Shown: piece after piece, positions 1 through 9,739 of the stretch
Position numbering within the stretch: position 1 is the first letter of the stretch
Layout: every line of letters starts with the position of its first letter
Assembly (NCBI GenBank): GCA_050692985.1
Contig: JBOGVZ010000061.1
Location: forward strand, 87,290-151,289
Direction of reading: 5' to 3'
Length of the DNA stretch: 64,000 nucleotides
Source: JBOGVZ01 sp050692985
GTDB lineage: Bacteria > Actinomycetota > UBA4738 > CALAEC01
Notes under the pieces: generated by a model
Databases searched by the model: none
What the model was told of the DNA's origin: nothing
What the model saw: only the letters and a program-made list of their open reading frames with translations
Made by a program: the position numbers and the translations under genes

Positions 1-670
1 CCGAGCGAACCAGCTCGGAGATGCGCTGGCAGTCCTCCCGCCGATCCAGGCCCTCGATCTTCCACACGTCCGGCTCCACGTCCCCGGCGTGCATGTCGCG
101 GATCGTCTGGAGCATCAGGTCTGGGCGGAGCTCCCGGTCGTAGCGATCCTCGTCCCCACCCACCGACTCCAGCTGCTCGGGCGTGGCCGGCACCAGCAGC
201 TCGAACAGGAACCTGCGGTCATGGTCGTGCAGCCAGCCGCTCAGCGTGCGCAGGCGGGCGGTCTGGCGGGCGTTCATCTCCCGGTCCGCCTCGGGGTTGT
301 AGCGGACCAGGACCTTGGCGAACGTGGGGTCGAAGTCCTCGATGTGGGCCCCGAACTCCTCCCCGTACTCGAAGTCGAACTCGTCCTGGCCGCTCTTCTC
401 CACGGGCATGGCCAGCACCAGGTCCTCCTTCTTGGCCTCCCTGGCCAGGTCGGCCCCGAACTGCTCGTCCACCAGCATGCCAGCGGCGTCCCTGGGGGCT
501 CCCTCCTCGAGCGCCCTGCGGAACCCCTCGTAGATCACCCGCTTGGCGTCCGAGATCCTCTCGGCGTCTTCGGGGCTCGGGTCGCCCTGGATGCCCAGCA
601 TCTTCTTCTGGAAGGAGCCCCGGTGGTCGAAGGCCAGGATGTACAGGTCACGGTCGTACCCCAGCGTCAT
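1..670 (-). CDS. DUF2090/IolC C-terminal-like aldolase-fold protein, partial
   Basis: The gene runs off the left edge, so the C-terminus is missing; 223 codons are visible. The N-terminus reads MTLGYDRDLYILAFDHRGSF, and the LAFDHRGSF signature is typical of the DUF2090 domain found at the C-terminus of IolC-type proteins of inositol catabolism and as stand-alone aldolase-like proteins. It is expected to be a cytoplasmic TIM-barrel enzyme acting on a sugar phosphate, but the substrate cannot be read from the sequence. The ATG is preceded by GAGGAGG nine bases upstream. The next gene on this strand lies 54 bp upstream, so it may have its own promoter. The family call is by recognition; the function is inferred. 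Confidence 0.75.
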   Translation of the reverse strand, partial: MTLGYDRDLYILAFDHRGSFQKKMLGIQGDPSPEDAERISDAKRVIYEGFRRALEEGAPRDAAGMLVDEQFGADLAREAKKEDLVLAMPVEKSGQDEFDFEYGEEFGAHIEDFDPTFAKVLVRYNPEADREMNARQTARLRTLSGWLHDHDRRFLFELLVPATPEQLESVGGDEDRYDRELRPDLMLQTIRDMHAGDVEPDVWKIEGLDRREDCQRISELVRS

Positions 671-724
671 TCGCTCTGACCTCCTCGTCGGTGACCGGAT
701 CATTCTGGCAGAACGGGTCTTCGG

Positions 725-1051
725 TCACCGGTGGGGCGGCTGCCCCCCGCCCAGGTGCCGACGGAGGTCCTCCAGGCGCTCGTCCCATTCCGCCCCCACG
801 GAGGCCATCCACGACACCGCCCGCTCGAGCGGCGCGGGGGTGAGCCGGTACCGGCGCTCCCGGCCCCGGGCCTCCGACTCGACCAGCCCCGCGTCAGCCA
901 GGGCAGCCAGGTGCTTGGCCACCGCCTGCCTGGTCACCGGCATGCTGGCGGCCACCTCCGTGGCCGAGCTGGGGCCACGCTCGGACAGGAACCGGATCAC
1001 CGCCCGCCTGGTGGGATCCGACAGCGCGGAGAAGACATCGCCCGCGGTCAT
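725..1051 (-). CDS. ArsR-family winged-helix transcriptional regulator
   Basis: A 108-residue protein beginning MTAGDVFSALSDPTRRAVIR, the standard ArsR/SmtB opening, followed by the recognition-helix region VTRQAVAKHLAALADAGLVE and a wing (ARGRERRYRLTP). No metal-binding cysteine motif is visible, so it belongs with the non-metal ArsR regulators that are usually paired with SRPBCC proteins. The ATG overlaps the stop codon of the upstream SRPBCC gene (ATGA), indicating one transcript and translational coupling. It probably represses its own operon through the inverted repeat at 1492-1507. Earlier in-frame starts would only add a low-complexity extension lying inside the SRPBCC gene, so they were not used. 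Confidence 0.88.
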   Translation of the reverse strand: MTAGDVFSALSDPTRRAVIRFLSERGPSSATEVAASMPVTRQAVAKHLAALADAGLVESEARGRERRYRLTPAPLERAVSWMASVGAEWDERLEDLRRHLGGGQPPHR

Positions 1052-1437
1052 CGCCCGGCCCTCGAGAGCTCTTCGCCGGCCGTCCGGTCCTCGGGGCCGG
1101 ACCCCGAGCCCCACTCGGTCACCCGCAGGCGCGTCCCGGTGTCCGTGGGCTCCAGCTCGAAGGCCACCCGTCCGGTGCCCGTGGCCCGGTGCCCGCCGCC
1201 GGGCAGGCGCTCGAACGGAAGCCATCGGAACGACAGCCGCCTGGGGCGGTCAGCCTCCTCGATCACCCCCCCACGCTGCCGGCCGTCCTCCCACCGGAAC
1301 TCGACCGGCGTCCCCACACGAGGCTCGAGCCGGGCCCGGGCCCCGAACCACGCCGACAGCCGCTCCGGTCCGATGAGCGCTTCCCACACCTCATCCGGGG
1401 ATGCCGGCAGGTCCACCTGTCGATCGATGCGATCCAT
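1048..1437 (-). CDS. SRPBCC (AHSA1/START-like) domain protein
   Basis: About 129 residues with the helix-grip pattern MDRIDRQVDLPASPDEVWEA, then GPERLSAWFG, GGVIEEADRPRRLSFRW and a C-terminal GTRLRVTEWG strand. These are hallmarks of the AHSA1-like SRPBCC family, which forms a hydrophobic ligand-binding cavity. A GTG one codon earlier (1440) is an alternative start; ATG at 1437 matches the family better. It is the first gene of a two-gene operon with the ArsR regulator. Such pairs are common in Actinomycetota, and the ligand is usually unknown. Confidence 0.85.
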   Translation of the reverse strand: MDRIDRQVDLPASPDEVWEALIGPERLSAWFGARARLEPRVGTPVEFRWEDGRQRGGVIEEADRPRRLSFRWLPFERLPGGGHRATGTGRVAFELEPTDTGTRLRVTEWGSGSGPEDRTAGEELSRAGR

Positions 1438-1491
1438 CACCGCCGACCGCGTTCGCCCGGTTGCGTTTCCCCCACGGTGGCGCTATCCTAC

Positions 1492-1507
1492 GCAACCGTA
1501 GGGTTGC
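1492..1507. promoter_or_regulatory. Probable ArsR operator (GCAACC-N4-GGTTGC)
   Basis: A perfect 6-bp inverted repeat, GCAACC GTAG GGTTGC, lies in the 93-bp divergent region between the SRPBCC-ArsR operon and the clpP-like gene. The overlapping CTACG-CAAC-CGTAG gives further symmetry. Position and shape fit an autoregulatory ArsR site; assignment to this regulator is inference. It could also influence the clpP-like gene, whose ATG begins 24 bp downstream. Confidence 0.6.
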
Positions 1508-1530
1508 ACACAAGCGCCAGAGAGGACACC

Positions 1531-2175
1531 ATGGCCGAGCTCGTTCCCACCGTCGTGGAGCAGACGAGCCGAGGCGAGCGGTCGTTCGACATCTACTCCC
1601 GGCTGCTGAACGAACGGATCGTCATCCTCGGCACCCCCGTCGACGACGCCGTGGCCAACCTGGTCAGCGCCCAGCTCCTCCATCTCGAATCCGAGGAGCC
1701 GGAGAAGGACATCAGCCTGTACATCAACTCGCCGGGCGGCTCGGGGACGGCGCTCCTGGCGATCTACGACACCATGGAGTACGTCCGGGCGGACGTGTCC
1801 ACGATCTGCGTGGGGCAGGCCGCCTCGGCCGCCGCGGTCCTGCTGGCGGCCGGCGCGGCGGGCAAGCGGTTCGCCCTCCCCCACGCCCGGATCCTCATCC
1901 ACCAGCCCCACGGCGAGCTGGGGGGGCAGGCCGCGGACATCGACATCCACGCCCGGGAGATCCTCCGCCAGCGGGCGCTCGTCGACGAGGTCCTGGCCCG
2001 GCACACGGGACAGACCCTGGAGAAGATCTCCCGCGACACCGACCGGGACTTCATCCTCACGGCCGAGCAGGCCAGGGAGTACGGGATGGTGGACGAGGTG
2101 ATCAGCCGCCGCGCCCTGCAGGGAGACGATCGGCCCCCAGACGCGCCCGCCGGCAACGGCGGTGGCCGGGCCTGA
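1531..2175 (+). CDS. clpP: ATP-dependent Clp protease proteolytic subunit (ClpP paralogue)
   Basis: A 214-residue serine peptidase of the ClpP family. The nucleophile sits in VGQAASAAAVLLAAG (GxxAS pattern), the catalytic histidine in ARILIHQPHG and the acidic residue in DRDFILTAEQA, so the triad looks complete. The oxyanion/strand element INSPGGSGTALLAIYDTM is also present. The GQAASAAAVLLAA version is typical of actinobacterial paralogues rather than of the main ClpP1. It stands alone here, without clpX or a second clpP, so its hexameric partner must be encoded elsewhere. The Gly/Pro-rich tail after VDEVI is non-conserved. The stop abuts the stop of the convergent gene. Confidence 0.9.
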   Translation: MAELVPTVVEQTSRGERSFDIYSRLLNERIVILGTPVDDAVANLVSAQLLHLESEEPEKDISLYINSPGGSGTALLAIYDTMEYVRADVSTICVGQAASAAAVLLAAGAAGKRFALPHARILIHQPHGELGGQAADIDIHAREILRQRALVDEVLARHTGQTLEKISRDTDRDFILTAEQAREYGMVDEVISRRALQGDDRPPDAPAGNGGGRA

Positions 2176-3391
2176 TCACGCCCGGGACAGCGCCTCCGCG
2201 ACCTGAGCCTCCCAGCCCTCGTTGTGGATGGCCCGGCCCAGGAAGGCCTCCCGCGCGGAGCGCAGGTAGTCGAGCTTCCGCAGGGCCAACCCGGTACCGG
2301 GCGTGGGGGCCGGAGGCGATCTGCTCCTCCGGCAGGTAGATCGGCTCCCGGCGGAAGTTGAGCAGCAGCAGGGCCCGGTTGAGCCGGGCGATGCCCCGGA
2401 CCACCTCCTTGGCCAGCGCCCGGCCGTCGAGCGCGGCGAACCGCGCCGGTTCCATCAGCCGGAACAGGTACGTGGCGTGGCCGGACGCGGAGGCCACCTC
2501 CTGGGCCACCGCGTTCGCGGGGCGGCCCTCGCGGCTGAGCGGGCAGAAGTACCACAGGTCGGCGGCCTCGTCGCCCGATCCCTCCGACCGCACGGCCTTC
2601 ACCCCGAAGGCCGTCCAGCCGGGCGGGGCCATGGCCTTCAGGCGCTGGTAGGAGGCCCGGAGGTCCTCGGTCCGGGCCGCGGCCTCCTCCAGCCGGGGCC
2701 ACGCCGAGGGATCGATCTCGGCGATGACCCGCTCCTGGGCGGCCCGCCCGTCGCGCATCCGCTCGGCCAGCCGGGACAGCGGCTCGGGGCCGGTGTCCGG
2801 CAGCAGCCCCGCCAGCGTGGCCGCAGTGCGGCCGGACAGCTCCTCCAACAGGCGCCGCAGCTCGTCCCGGAACTCCTCCGACCGCTTGGCCAGGTGGCCG
2901 AAGACCAGGCGGCGCCCGTCGTCGGTGACCACGTGGGTCTGGTACAGCTCGGGATCCCACTCCACGGCGTCCACGAAGGAGAAGGGCACCCCGAACATCG
3001 TTCCTCGCTCGGGCACGACGACCAGGAGGTCCTCGTAGAGCCGCAGCTCCACGGGGTGAGGTCCGTCCGCGTCGAACAGCTTGCCCGGATAGGTGTCCCG
3101 GAGGTTGACCCCGCGCAGCAGCAGGTCGCGCTCCAGCGCCGCATCCCGGCGTTTGCGGAGGTCGGCCTGGACCTGCCCGTACGCGCTCCCCAGCATGGAC
3201 AGCTCGTACCGGGCCCCGGTGTGGTCGGTCAGCCGCAGGGTGTAGTCGTCGTCGTGGACGTCTTCGATGTCCACCAGCGCGATGTGCAGGGGCGCCCCGC
3301 CCTCGGGGACGATGGCCAGCTCGGCCTCGGTGACCTCCACCTCGCCCGGGACCGGCGATCCGTCGCCGACCCGGACCTGCCCGCGACTCAC
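2176..3391 (-). CDS. Uncharacterised protein with PH-like N-terminal repeats, frameshifted
   Basis: A soluble protein of about 405 residues with no function I recognise. The first 180 residues contain two strand-rich repeats (ELAIVPEGGAPLHIALVDIE and LLVVVPERGTMFGVPFSFVD) that resemble pleckstrin-homology-like barrels; a charged helical region follows. The reading frame breaks at a G5 run (2305-2309). Removing one base joins the ORF to a sensible C-terminus, GLALRKLDYLRSAREAFLG, ending at 2176. The GTG start lies just after the stop of the upstream zinc-ribbon gene, so the two form an operon. The indel is probably a sequence error rather than gene decay. Confidence 0.6.
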
Positions 3392-3392
3392 C

Positions 3393-4028
3393 CTAGAGCT
3401 GGGTGCCGCACTCGGGGCAGAACTTGGTGCCCCTGGGCGACTCGGTCCCACACTTGGCACAGGTCACCGGCATGGAGAGGGCTTGGCCGCAGCTCGGACA
3501 GAACTTGCCCGAATGCTGAGCTTCCGCCCCGCAGTTCGGGCACAGGGCCACCTGCCGGCGCTCCACGTTGACGTCCTTGGTCCAGTCGACCTCCTGGACC
3601 TTCTGCTGGACCTGCTGGATCTGTGCTTGCGACTGCATCCCCGCCAGCTCCTGCTCGAGCTTGGGGGCGTCGTTCACGCACAGCCCGAACTCCTCGTTCC
3701 AGCAGATCTCGTTGCACACCCACTGGCCGCACTTGTGGCACTGGTGGAAGTACGGCTTCATCTCTTCGACGGCCTTGGCCAGGGCCCTGTCCTTGGCCTG
3801 GGACTCCGTCAGGTCCTTGGCCTCCTGGCCCGCGTAGCCCACGTTGCCCAGGGCGCCGCCCAGGATCCCCCCCAGACCCCGGGCCACCTTGGTGCCGATG
3901 CCCAGCGCCGAGGCCTGGAACCCGGACTTGTAGCCGTTGCCGCACCGCTCGCAGAAGAACTCGAACTGGTAGCCCGCCTCCGAGGAACGGTCCGTGTAGT
4001 TGTCGGTGAATGGAACGATGCCGCCCAT
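3393..4028 (-). CDS. Zinc-ribbon protein with glycine-rich insertion helix
   Basis: A 211-residue cytoplasmic protein. An N-terminal CERCG half-ribbon (res 26-29) is followed by a hydrophobic Gly-rich stretch (VARGLGGILGGALGNVGYAG), then HQCHKCGQWVC with nearby EICW, and two C-terminal double zinc ribbons (CPNCG...CPSCG and CAKCG...CPECG). Similar double zinc-ribbon proteins are widespread and mostly unassigned; a protein-protein or nucleic-acid scaffold role is plausible. It has a strong ribosome site (GGGGGGAAGGAC-ATG) and is the first gene of an operon with the PH-like protein. Confidence 0.75.
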   Translation of the reverse strand: MGGIVPFTDNYTDRSSEAGYQFEFFCERCGNGYKSGFQASALGIGTKVARGLGGILGGALGNVGYAGQEAKDLTESQAKDRALAKAVEEMKPYFHQCHKCGQWVCNEICWNEEFGLCVNDAPKLEQELAGMQSQAQIQQVQQKVQEVDWTKDVNVERRQVALCPNCGAEAQHSGKFCPSCGQALSMPVTCAKCGTESPRGTKFCPECGTQL

Positions 4029-4112
4029 GTCCTTCCCCCCGTGTCGACGAATCGGAGTCTCCCTTTATACACGCACAACGGTCGCTCGGGAAGACCCCCG
4101 CAAAGGGCTCGG

Positions 4113-4421
4113 TCACTCCTCGGAGGGGAGCTCCTGGCCCCTGGATGCCAGATAGGCCTCCCGGGCCCGCTCGGCCCGCTGCCGCTCGCCCTGCGAGAGC
4201 ATCCGCAGGAGCCCGGCCGCCACCAGCCCCATCACCACGGTGGCCACGCCGGCCACCGCGCCGGTGCGGATGGCCAGCGTGCGGGTGAGCTCCAGGCACT
4301 CACGCCCGGCCTCGCCCACCCCGCACAGCGACCGGCCGGTCAGCGAGGAGGCGAACGCGACCACGAGCCCGACCACCAGGCCCATGGCCACCAGCAACCA
4401 GATGCCCTTCCCGCGTGCCAC
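4113..4421 (-). CDS. Small two-helix membrane protein
   Basis: A 102-residue protein with two predicted transmembrane helices (WLLVAMGLVVGLVVAFASSL and AIRTGAVAGVATVVMGLVAA) separated by a short loop containing two cysteines, and a charged cytoplasmic tail (RMLSQGERQRAERAREAYLA). The GTG start shares its first base with the stop of the upstream metal-dependent hydrolase gene (TAGTG), so it is co-transcribed and probably translationally coupled. No family is recognised; a membrane role with the hydrolase is only suggested by the context. Confidence 0.65.
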   Translation of the reverse strand: MARGKGIWLLVAMGLVVGLVVAFASSLTGRSLCGVGEAGRECLELTRTLAIRTGAVAGVATVVMGLVAAGLLRMLSQGERQRAERAREAYLASRGQELPSEE

Positions 4422-5071
4422 TACGTGAGCTCGAAGGGGAGCTTGGGCTCGAGGATCTCGACCCTGACGGGCGAGGCTTCCTGCTTGAACGTGTCGGCTG
4501 CTCCCGGCGGGTCGCACCCTTCCACGAAGCCGTAGTGCATGGGGATGGCGATGTCCGGGGCGAGGCTCTTGGCCAGCCCGGCCGCCTCGCTCGCATCCAT
4601 GGTGAACGTCCCCCCGATGGGCAGGAACGCCACGTGGGTGTCCAGGCCCTCCAACTCCGGAAGATGATCGGTGTCTCCGGCGTGGTAGATCGTCACGTCA
4701 CCGAGGCTGAGGACGTACCCCACCCACCCGTTCGCCTGGGGGTGCTTGTCCTCCCTGCCCTCGACGATGTTGTATGCGGGCACCGCCTGCCCCTTGATCC
4801 CCCGGACGTCGACCGTGTCGCCGGGGGACACCGCAGTGACGTCGCCCGACAGCTCGGCGGCGACGTCCCGGGGCGCCACGACTTGGGTGTCGTCCTTCCG
4901 GAGGCGGTCGAGGTCGTCGGGCGAGTAGTGGTCGAAGTGCGCGTGGGTGATGAAGATGACGTCGCCGGGCTCGTAGTCCTCCGGGACGTTCTTGGGATCG
5001 ATGTACACGGTCAGGTCGTCCGCGGTCCATCGGTACCCGGACTGCCAGAACCACGTGAAGCGCTCGAGCAT
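4421..5071 (-). CDS. Metal-dependent hydrolase, UlaG-like metallo-beta-lactamase fold
   Basis: A 216-residue protein with the metallo-beta-lactamase HxHxDH motif (ITHAHFDHYSPDDL), a later metal ligand in YHAGDTDHLPE, and a terminal histidine in AIPMHYGF. The order and spacing match the compact UPF0173/UlaG-like group, which hydrolyses phosphodiester or lactone bonds. The substrate is unknown. The ATG start opens directly on the first strand of the fold. It overlaps the small membrane-protein gene downstream by one base. Confidence 0.82.
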   Translation of the reverse strand: MLERFTWFWQSGYRWTADDLTVYIDPKNVPEDYEPGDVIFITHAHFDHYSPDDLDRLRKDDTQVVAPRDVAAELSGDVTAVSPGDTVDVRGIKGQAVPAYNIVEGREDKHPQANGWVGYVLSLGDVTIYHAGDTDHLPELEGLDTHVAFLPIGGTFTMDASEAAGLAKSLAPDIAIPMHYGFVEGCDPPGAADTFKQEASPVRVEILEPKLPFELT

Positions 5072-5153
5072 CGTCCCACCTCCTCCATCACTACCCTACC
5101 CCGCAGGCGAGGGGCCGGAACCGGGCCGCTCCGGCCGGAGCCACCACGCCTGG

Positions 5154-5159
5154 TAGCCT
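5154..5159 (+). promoter_or_regulatory. Candidate leaderless -10 element (TAGCCT)
   Basis: TAGCCT ends 8 bp before the MFS start codon at 5168, and no Shine-Dalgarno sequence lies between. This spacing fits a leaderless transcript, which is common in Actinomycetota. There is no clear -35. Confidence 0.4.
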
Positions 5160-5167
5160 CCACCACC

Positions 5168-6452
5168 ATGGAGGGTCCTCCCGAGGAAGCCGGCCCCGCC
5201 CCGCCTGCGGGACGGCTGCGGGTGGGGCTCCGGGAGACGCTCACGCTCCTCGGGCGGAACCGCGACTTCTCCAGGCTGTACGGGGCCCAGCTCGTCTCGT
5301 TCGCCGGGGACTGGTTCGCCAGCGTGGCCCTGCTGGGGCTGGTCAACTCGCTGACCGGCTCGGCCACCCTCACCACGCTGGCCCTGGTGGTGCAGATGGC
5401 CTCCATGGCCGTGCTCTCGCCGCTGGGCGGGCACCTGGCCGACCGGTTCGACCGCCGGCGGCTGATGATCGCCGCGGACATCATCCGCGTCGTCCTGGCC
5501 CTGGGGTACCTGCTGGTGGACACCCCCGGCGAGGTCTGGCTGGCCTTCGTCATCACCGCCGGCATCTCCGGGCTGGCGGCGGTGTTCGAGCCGGCGTCCT
5601 CCGCGGCCGTGCCGAACCTCGTGGACCCTGAGGACCTCCCGGCGGCCAACGTCCTGGTGGGCTCGGCGTGGGGGACGATGCTGGCGGTAGGCGGGGCCCT
5701 GGGGGGCATCGTGGCCGCCACGCTCGGCCGGGACGCGGCGTTCATCGGCGACGCGGTGTCGTTCGCGCTGTCCGCGATGCTCCTGCTGAGGATCCGGCGC
5801 CGGTTCGGGGAGGAGCGGGCCCACGACCACCCTCGCCTCAAGGAGGCCGTCGTGGAGACCGTCGGCTACGCGCGGCGGGATCGCCGGGTGCTGGCGCTGC
5901 TGACGGTGAAGGGAGGGTTCGGCCTGGCCGCCGGGGTGATCGGGCTGCTGCCGATCTTCGCCCTCCAGGTGTTCCACGCGGGCGACCGGGGCACGGGGAT
6001 CCTGTGGGCCTTCCGGGGCCTGGGGGCGCTGATCGGCCCGTTCGTGGCCCGGCGGTTCACCCGCGACCTCCGCAGCCTGTTCGCCGCCATCGGGATCTCG
6101 TTCGTGGTGTACGGCCTGTTCTACGCGGTGTTCCCGCTGATGGGCTCGCTGTGGGCGGCGGCCCCGTTCGTCCTGCTGGCCCACCTGGGGGGCGGGGCCC
6201 AGTGGACCCTCGACGTACGGGCTCCAGCGGATCGTGCCCGACCGCATCCGGGGACGGGTGATGTCCTTCGACTACGGCTTCGTCACGCTCACCCTGGGGG
6301 CGTCCATCCTGGTGGCGGGATGGGCGGCCGACCACTTCGACCCCCGGATCGTCATGGAGGTCCTGGCGGGGCTGGCCGTGACCTACGCCGTGGTGTGGTC
6401 CACCCTGACCGCGTCGATCCGCCGGCAAGCCGAGGCCGTGCGGTTCGGCTGA
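5168..6452 (+). CDS. Major facilitator superfamily exporter (EntS/MFS_3-like), frameshifted
   Basis: About 427 residues with many hydrophobic helices. The motif LGGHLADRFDRRRLMIAAD is the MFS loop 2-3 signature, and GGGAQWTL...GRVMSFDYG near the end is typical of the EntS/MFS_3 exporter group. The frame breaks at about 6205-6212 (ACCCTCGACG). The C-terminal part (PDRIRGRVMSFDYGFVTLTL to RQAEAVRFG) is intact in another frame, so a one- or two-base indel explains the break. It probably exports a small molecule such as a siderophore or drug; the substrate is not determinable. It converges on lemA with a 3-bp gap. Confidence 0.75.
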
Positions 6453-6455
6453 GGC

Positions 6456-7064
6456 CTAGGCCGGCTGGTCGGGCGGCGTCCCGCCCTCGGGGGCGGTGCC
6501 GGTGAAGTCCACCCGGGGGGCCGCCTCCATGGTGGCCCGGGAGGCCTCCTCGATCTCGAAGAACTCCTCGGGGCGGAAGTTGAACATCGAGGCCACGACG
6601 TTCGACGGCACCGACTGGGTCCGCTCGTTGTAGACCCGGACCGTGTCGTTGTAGAAGGTCCGCCGGCCCTGGATGCGGTTCTCGGTGTTGGCCAGCTCCG
6701 CCTGGAGCCCCTGGAAGTTCTCCGAGGCCCGCAGCTGCGGGTACTGCTCGGCCACCGCGAACAGCCTTCCCAGGGCCGCGGTCAGGGCGTTCTCCGCCTG
6801 GGCCTGCTGGGCCGGGCCCTGGGCCCCCATGGCCGCGGCCCGGGCCCGGGTCACCTCCTCGAAGGTGGCCCGCTCGTGGGAGGCGTAGCCCTTCACCGTC
6901 TCGACCAGGTTCGGGATCAGGTCGTACCGTCGCTTCAGCTCGGTGTCGATGTCGGCGAACGCGTTCCTGATGGTCTGCCGCTGCGCCACGAAGCGGTTGT
7001 AGGCCACCACGCCGTACAGCAGCAGGAGCACGATGATCCCCAGCACGACCCACAGTGCGATCAC
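6456..7064 (-). CDS. lemA: LemA family membrane protein
   Basis: A 202-residue protein. A single N-terminal helix (LWVVLGIIVLLLLYGVVAYN) is followed by the family signature YNRFVAQRQTIRNAFADID, ELKRRYDLIPNLVETVKGYA and a long alpha-helical bundle. The C-terminal extension (EAAPRVDFTGTAPEGG) is low-complexity. LemA proteins are anchored with the helical domain outside; their function is poorly defined. The usual genomic partner, a Gly-rich DUF2207 protein, is not adjacent but occurs in duplicate at 27-31 kb. Confidence 0.9.
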   Translation of the reverse strand: MIALWVVLGIIVLLLLYGVVAYNRFVAQRQTIRNAFADIDTELKRRYDLIPNLVETVKGYASHERATFEEVTRARAAAMGAQGPAQQAQAENALTAALGRLFAVAEQYPQLRASENFQGLQAELANTENRIQGRRTFYNDTVRVYNERTQSVPSNVVASMFNFRPEEFFEIEEASRATMEAAPRVDFTGTAPEGGTPPDQPA

Positions 7065-7135
7065 GGGAAACCCCTTTCAGGTGGTCCGGCCATTCTCCGA
7101 AACCCTGGTCCCCTTTGCAAAGCGGCCGAGGCTCG

Positions 7136-9738
7136 TCACGCCTCAGCCTCGGCCTGGGCGGGCCGGATCGCCAGGCCGTCGGCGCCGTCTCGGTCGACCA
7201 CCACCCGGGAGCCCTCGGTGATCTCGCCCGACAGCAGCTTCATGGCCAGGGGGTCCTGGACCTCGCGCTGGATGAGGCGCTTGAGCGGACGGGCCCCGAA
7301 GCTGGGGTCGTAGCTCTTCTCGGCCAGGTACTCGCGGGCCGCCGGGGTCAGCTCCAGCTCGAACCGCCGGGCGGCCAGGCGCTCCGCCAGGTGGCGGACC
7401 TGGATGTCCACGATGGCGGCGATCTCGGCCTTGTCGAGCGGGTGGAACACGATCACCTCGTCGAGCCGGTTCAGGAACTCGGGCCGGAAGTGGCCCTGCA
7501 TCTCGTCCAGGACCTTCTCCCCCCGCTCCTCCGGCGACAGGGCCTCGGCGAAGAACCAGTGGCTGCCCAGGTTCGAGGTCATGATCAGGACGGTGTTCTT
7601 GAAGTCCACGGTGCGGCCCTGCGCCCGTCGGTCAGCCGGCCGTCGTCGAGGACCTGGAGCAGGATGTTGAACGCGTCCTGGTGGGCCTTCTCGATCTCGT
7701 CGAGCAGGATCACCGAGTACGGCCTGCGCCGGACGGCCTCGGTGAGCTGGCCCCCTTCCTCGTAGCCCACGTACCCGGGCGGGGCCCCCACCAGCCGGGA
7801 CACCGCGTGCCGCTCCTGGTACTCGCTCATGTCGATGCGGACCATGGCTCGCTCGTCGTCGAACAGGAACCCGGCCACGGCCCGGGCCAGCTCGGTCTTG
7901 CCCACGCCGGTGGGGCCCAGGAACATGAACGAGCCGATGGGGCGGGTGGGGTCCGACAGGCCCGCCCGGGCCCGGCGGATGGCGTTCGACACCGCGGCCA
8001 CGGCCTCGTCCTGGCCCACCACCCGTCGGTGCAGGGCCTCCTCCATGCGCACCAGCTTGGCCACCTCGCCCTCCATCAGGCGGGCCACCGGGATGCCGGT
8101 CCACGAGGACACCACCTCGGCGACGTCCTCCTCGTCGACCTCCTCCTTCAGCATCTTGCGATCGGCCTGGATGCCGGCCAGGGTCTCGTTCTCCTCGGCC
8201 AGGCGGCGGTCGAGCTCCACAAGCCGCCCGTACCGAAGCTCGGCGGTCCGCTCCAGGTTCCCGTCGCGCTCGGCCCGCTCGGCCTCGCCCCGGAGCTCCT
8301 CGATCTCCGACTTGACGGCCCGGATGCGGTCGATGTGCTCCTTCTCGCGGTCCCAGTGGGCCCGCATGGCCCCCAGCCGCTCGTTCAGATCCGCCAGCTC
8401 CTGCTCGAGCTTCCGCAGACGCTCCATGGAGGCCTCATCGGTCTCCTTCTTCAGGGCGGCCCGCTCGATCTCCAGCTGGCGGACCCGGCGGTCCACCTCG
8501 TCGATCTCCGTGGGCATCGAGTCGATCTCGATGCGCAGGCGGCTGGCGGCCTCGTCAACCAGGTCGATGGCCTTGTCGGGCAGGAACCGGCCGGTCACGT
8601 ACCGGTCCGAGAGCAGGGCCGCGGCCACCAGGGCCTCGTCGCGGATGGCCACACCGTGGTGCACCTCGTACCGCTCCTTGAGGCCGCGGAGGATGGCGAT
8701 GGTGTCCTCCGCGGAGGGCTCCCCCACGAGCACCGGCTGGAACCGGCGCTCCAGGGCCGGGTCCTTCTCGATGTGCTTTCGGTACTCGTCCAGGGTGGTG
8801 GCCCCGATGGCCCGCAGCTCGCCCCGGGCCAGCATCGGCTTGAGCATGTTGCCCGCGTCCACGGCCCCCTCGGCGGCGCCGGCTCCCACCACCGTGTGGA
8901 GCTCGTCGATGAACGTGATGATCTGGCCCTCGGCGGCGGCGATCTCCCGCAACACGGCCTTGAACCGCTCCTCGAACTCCCCCCGGTACTTGGCCCCCGC
9001 CACCAGCGAGCCGATGTCGATGGCCACCACGCGCTTGCCCTTCAGGCCCTCGGGGACGTCGCCCTCCACGATGCGGCGGGCCAGGCCCTCCACGATGGCG
9101 GTCTTGCCCACCCCCGGCTCGCCGATGAGCACCGGGTTGTTCTTGGTCCGGCGGGACAGGACCTGGATCACCCGGCGGATCTCGTCGTCCCGGCCGATCA
9201 CCGGGTCGAGCTTCCCCCTGCGGGCCAGGTCCGTGAGGTCCCGGCCGTACCGCTCCAGGGCCTGGTACTTGTCCTCGGGGCTCTCGTCCGTCACCCGCTG
9301 GCGGCCCCGGACCTCGGCCAGCGCCCGGAGCACCCCGTCGCGGCTCAGCCCCGCCTCCAGCAGCACCCGGGCCGCCCCGGTGGCCCCCTCCAACATGGCC
9401 AGCACCAGGTGCTCGGTGGAGACGTACTCGTCGGTGAGCGCCTCGGCCTCGGAGTAGGCCCGCTCCAGCAGGTGGCGGGCCGGGGCGGACAGGGTGGCCT
9501 CGCCGGCGGGCCCGTAGACCTTCGGCAGCTCGGCCAGCCGCTCCTCGACCCGGTCCCGCACGGTGCGCGGCGAGACCCCCAGGCTGTGCAGCAGCGGGTA
9601 CACGACCCCATCGGGGTCGGACAGCAGCGCGAACAACAGGTGCTCGGGCTCCACCACCTGGTGGTTGCGCTCGGCGGCGAGCTGCTGGGCCGCGGCCAGG
9701 GCTTCCCGGCTCTTCAGGGTCAGCTTGTTCAGGTCCAT
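7136..9738 (-). CDS. clpB: ATP-dependent disaggregase ClpB, apparent frameshift
   Basis: Hsp100 disaggregase of about 866 residues that works with DnaK to dissolve aggregates. It starts MDLNKLTLKSREALAAAQQL and shows a Clp_N domain, NBD1 (Walker A GEPGVGKT, Walker B IITFIDELHT), the ClpB coiled-coil middle domain (about res 400-525), NBD2 (GPTGVGKTELARAVA) and the C-terminal D2-small domain. The frame shifts at 7620-7624: LDDGRLTDG should continue QGRTVDFKNTVLIMTSN, and a duplicated GC dinucleotide accounts for it. Both halves are perfectly conserved, so a sequence error is likely. It lies 1 bp downstream of the GNAT gene and is the last gene of the dnaK operon. Confidence 0.9.
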
Positions 9739-9739
9739 C

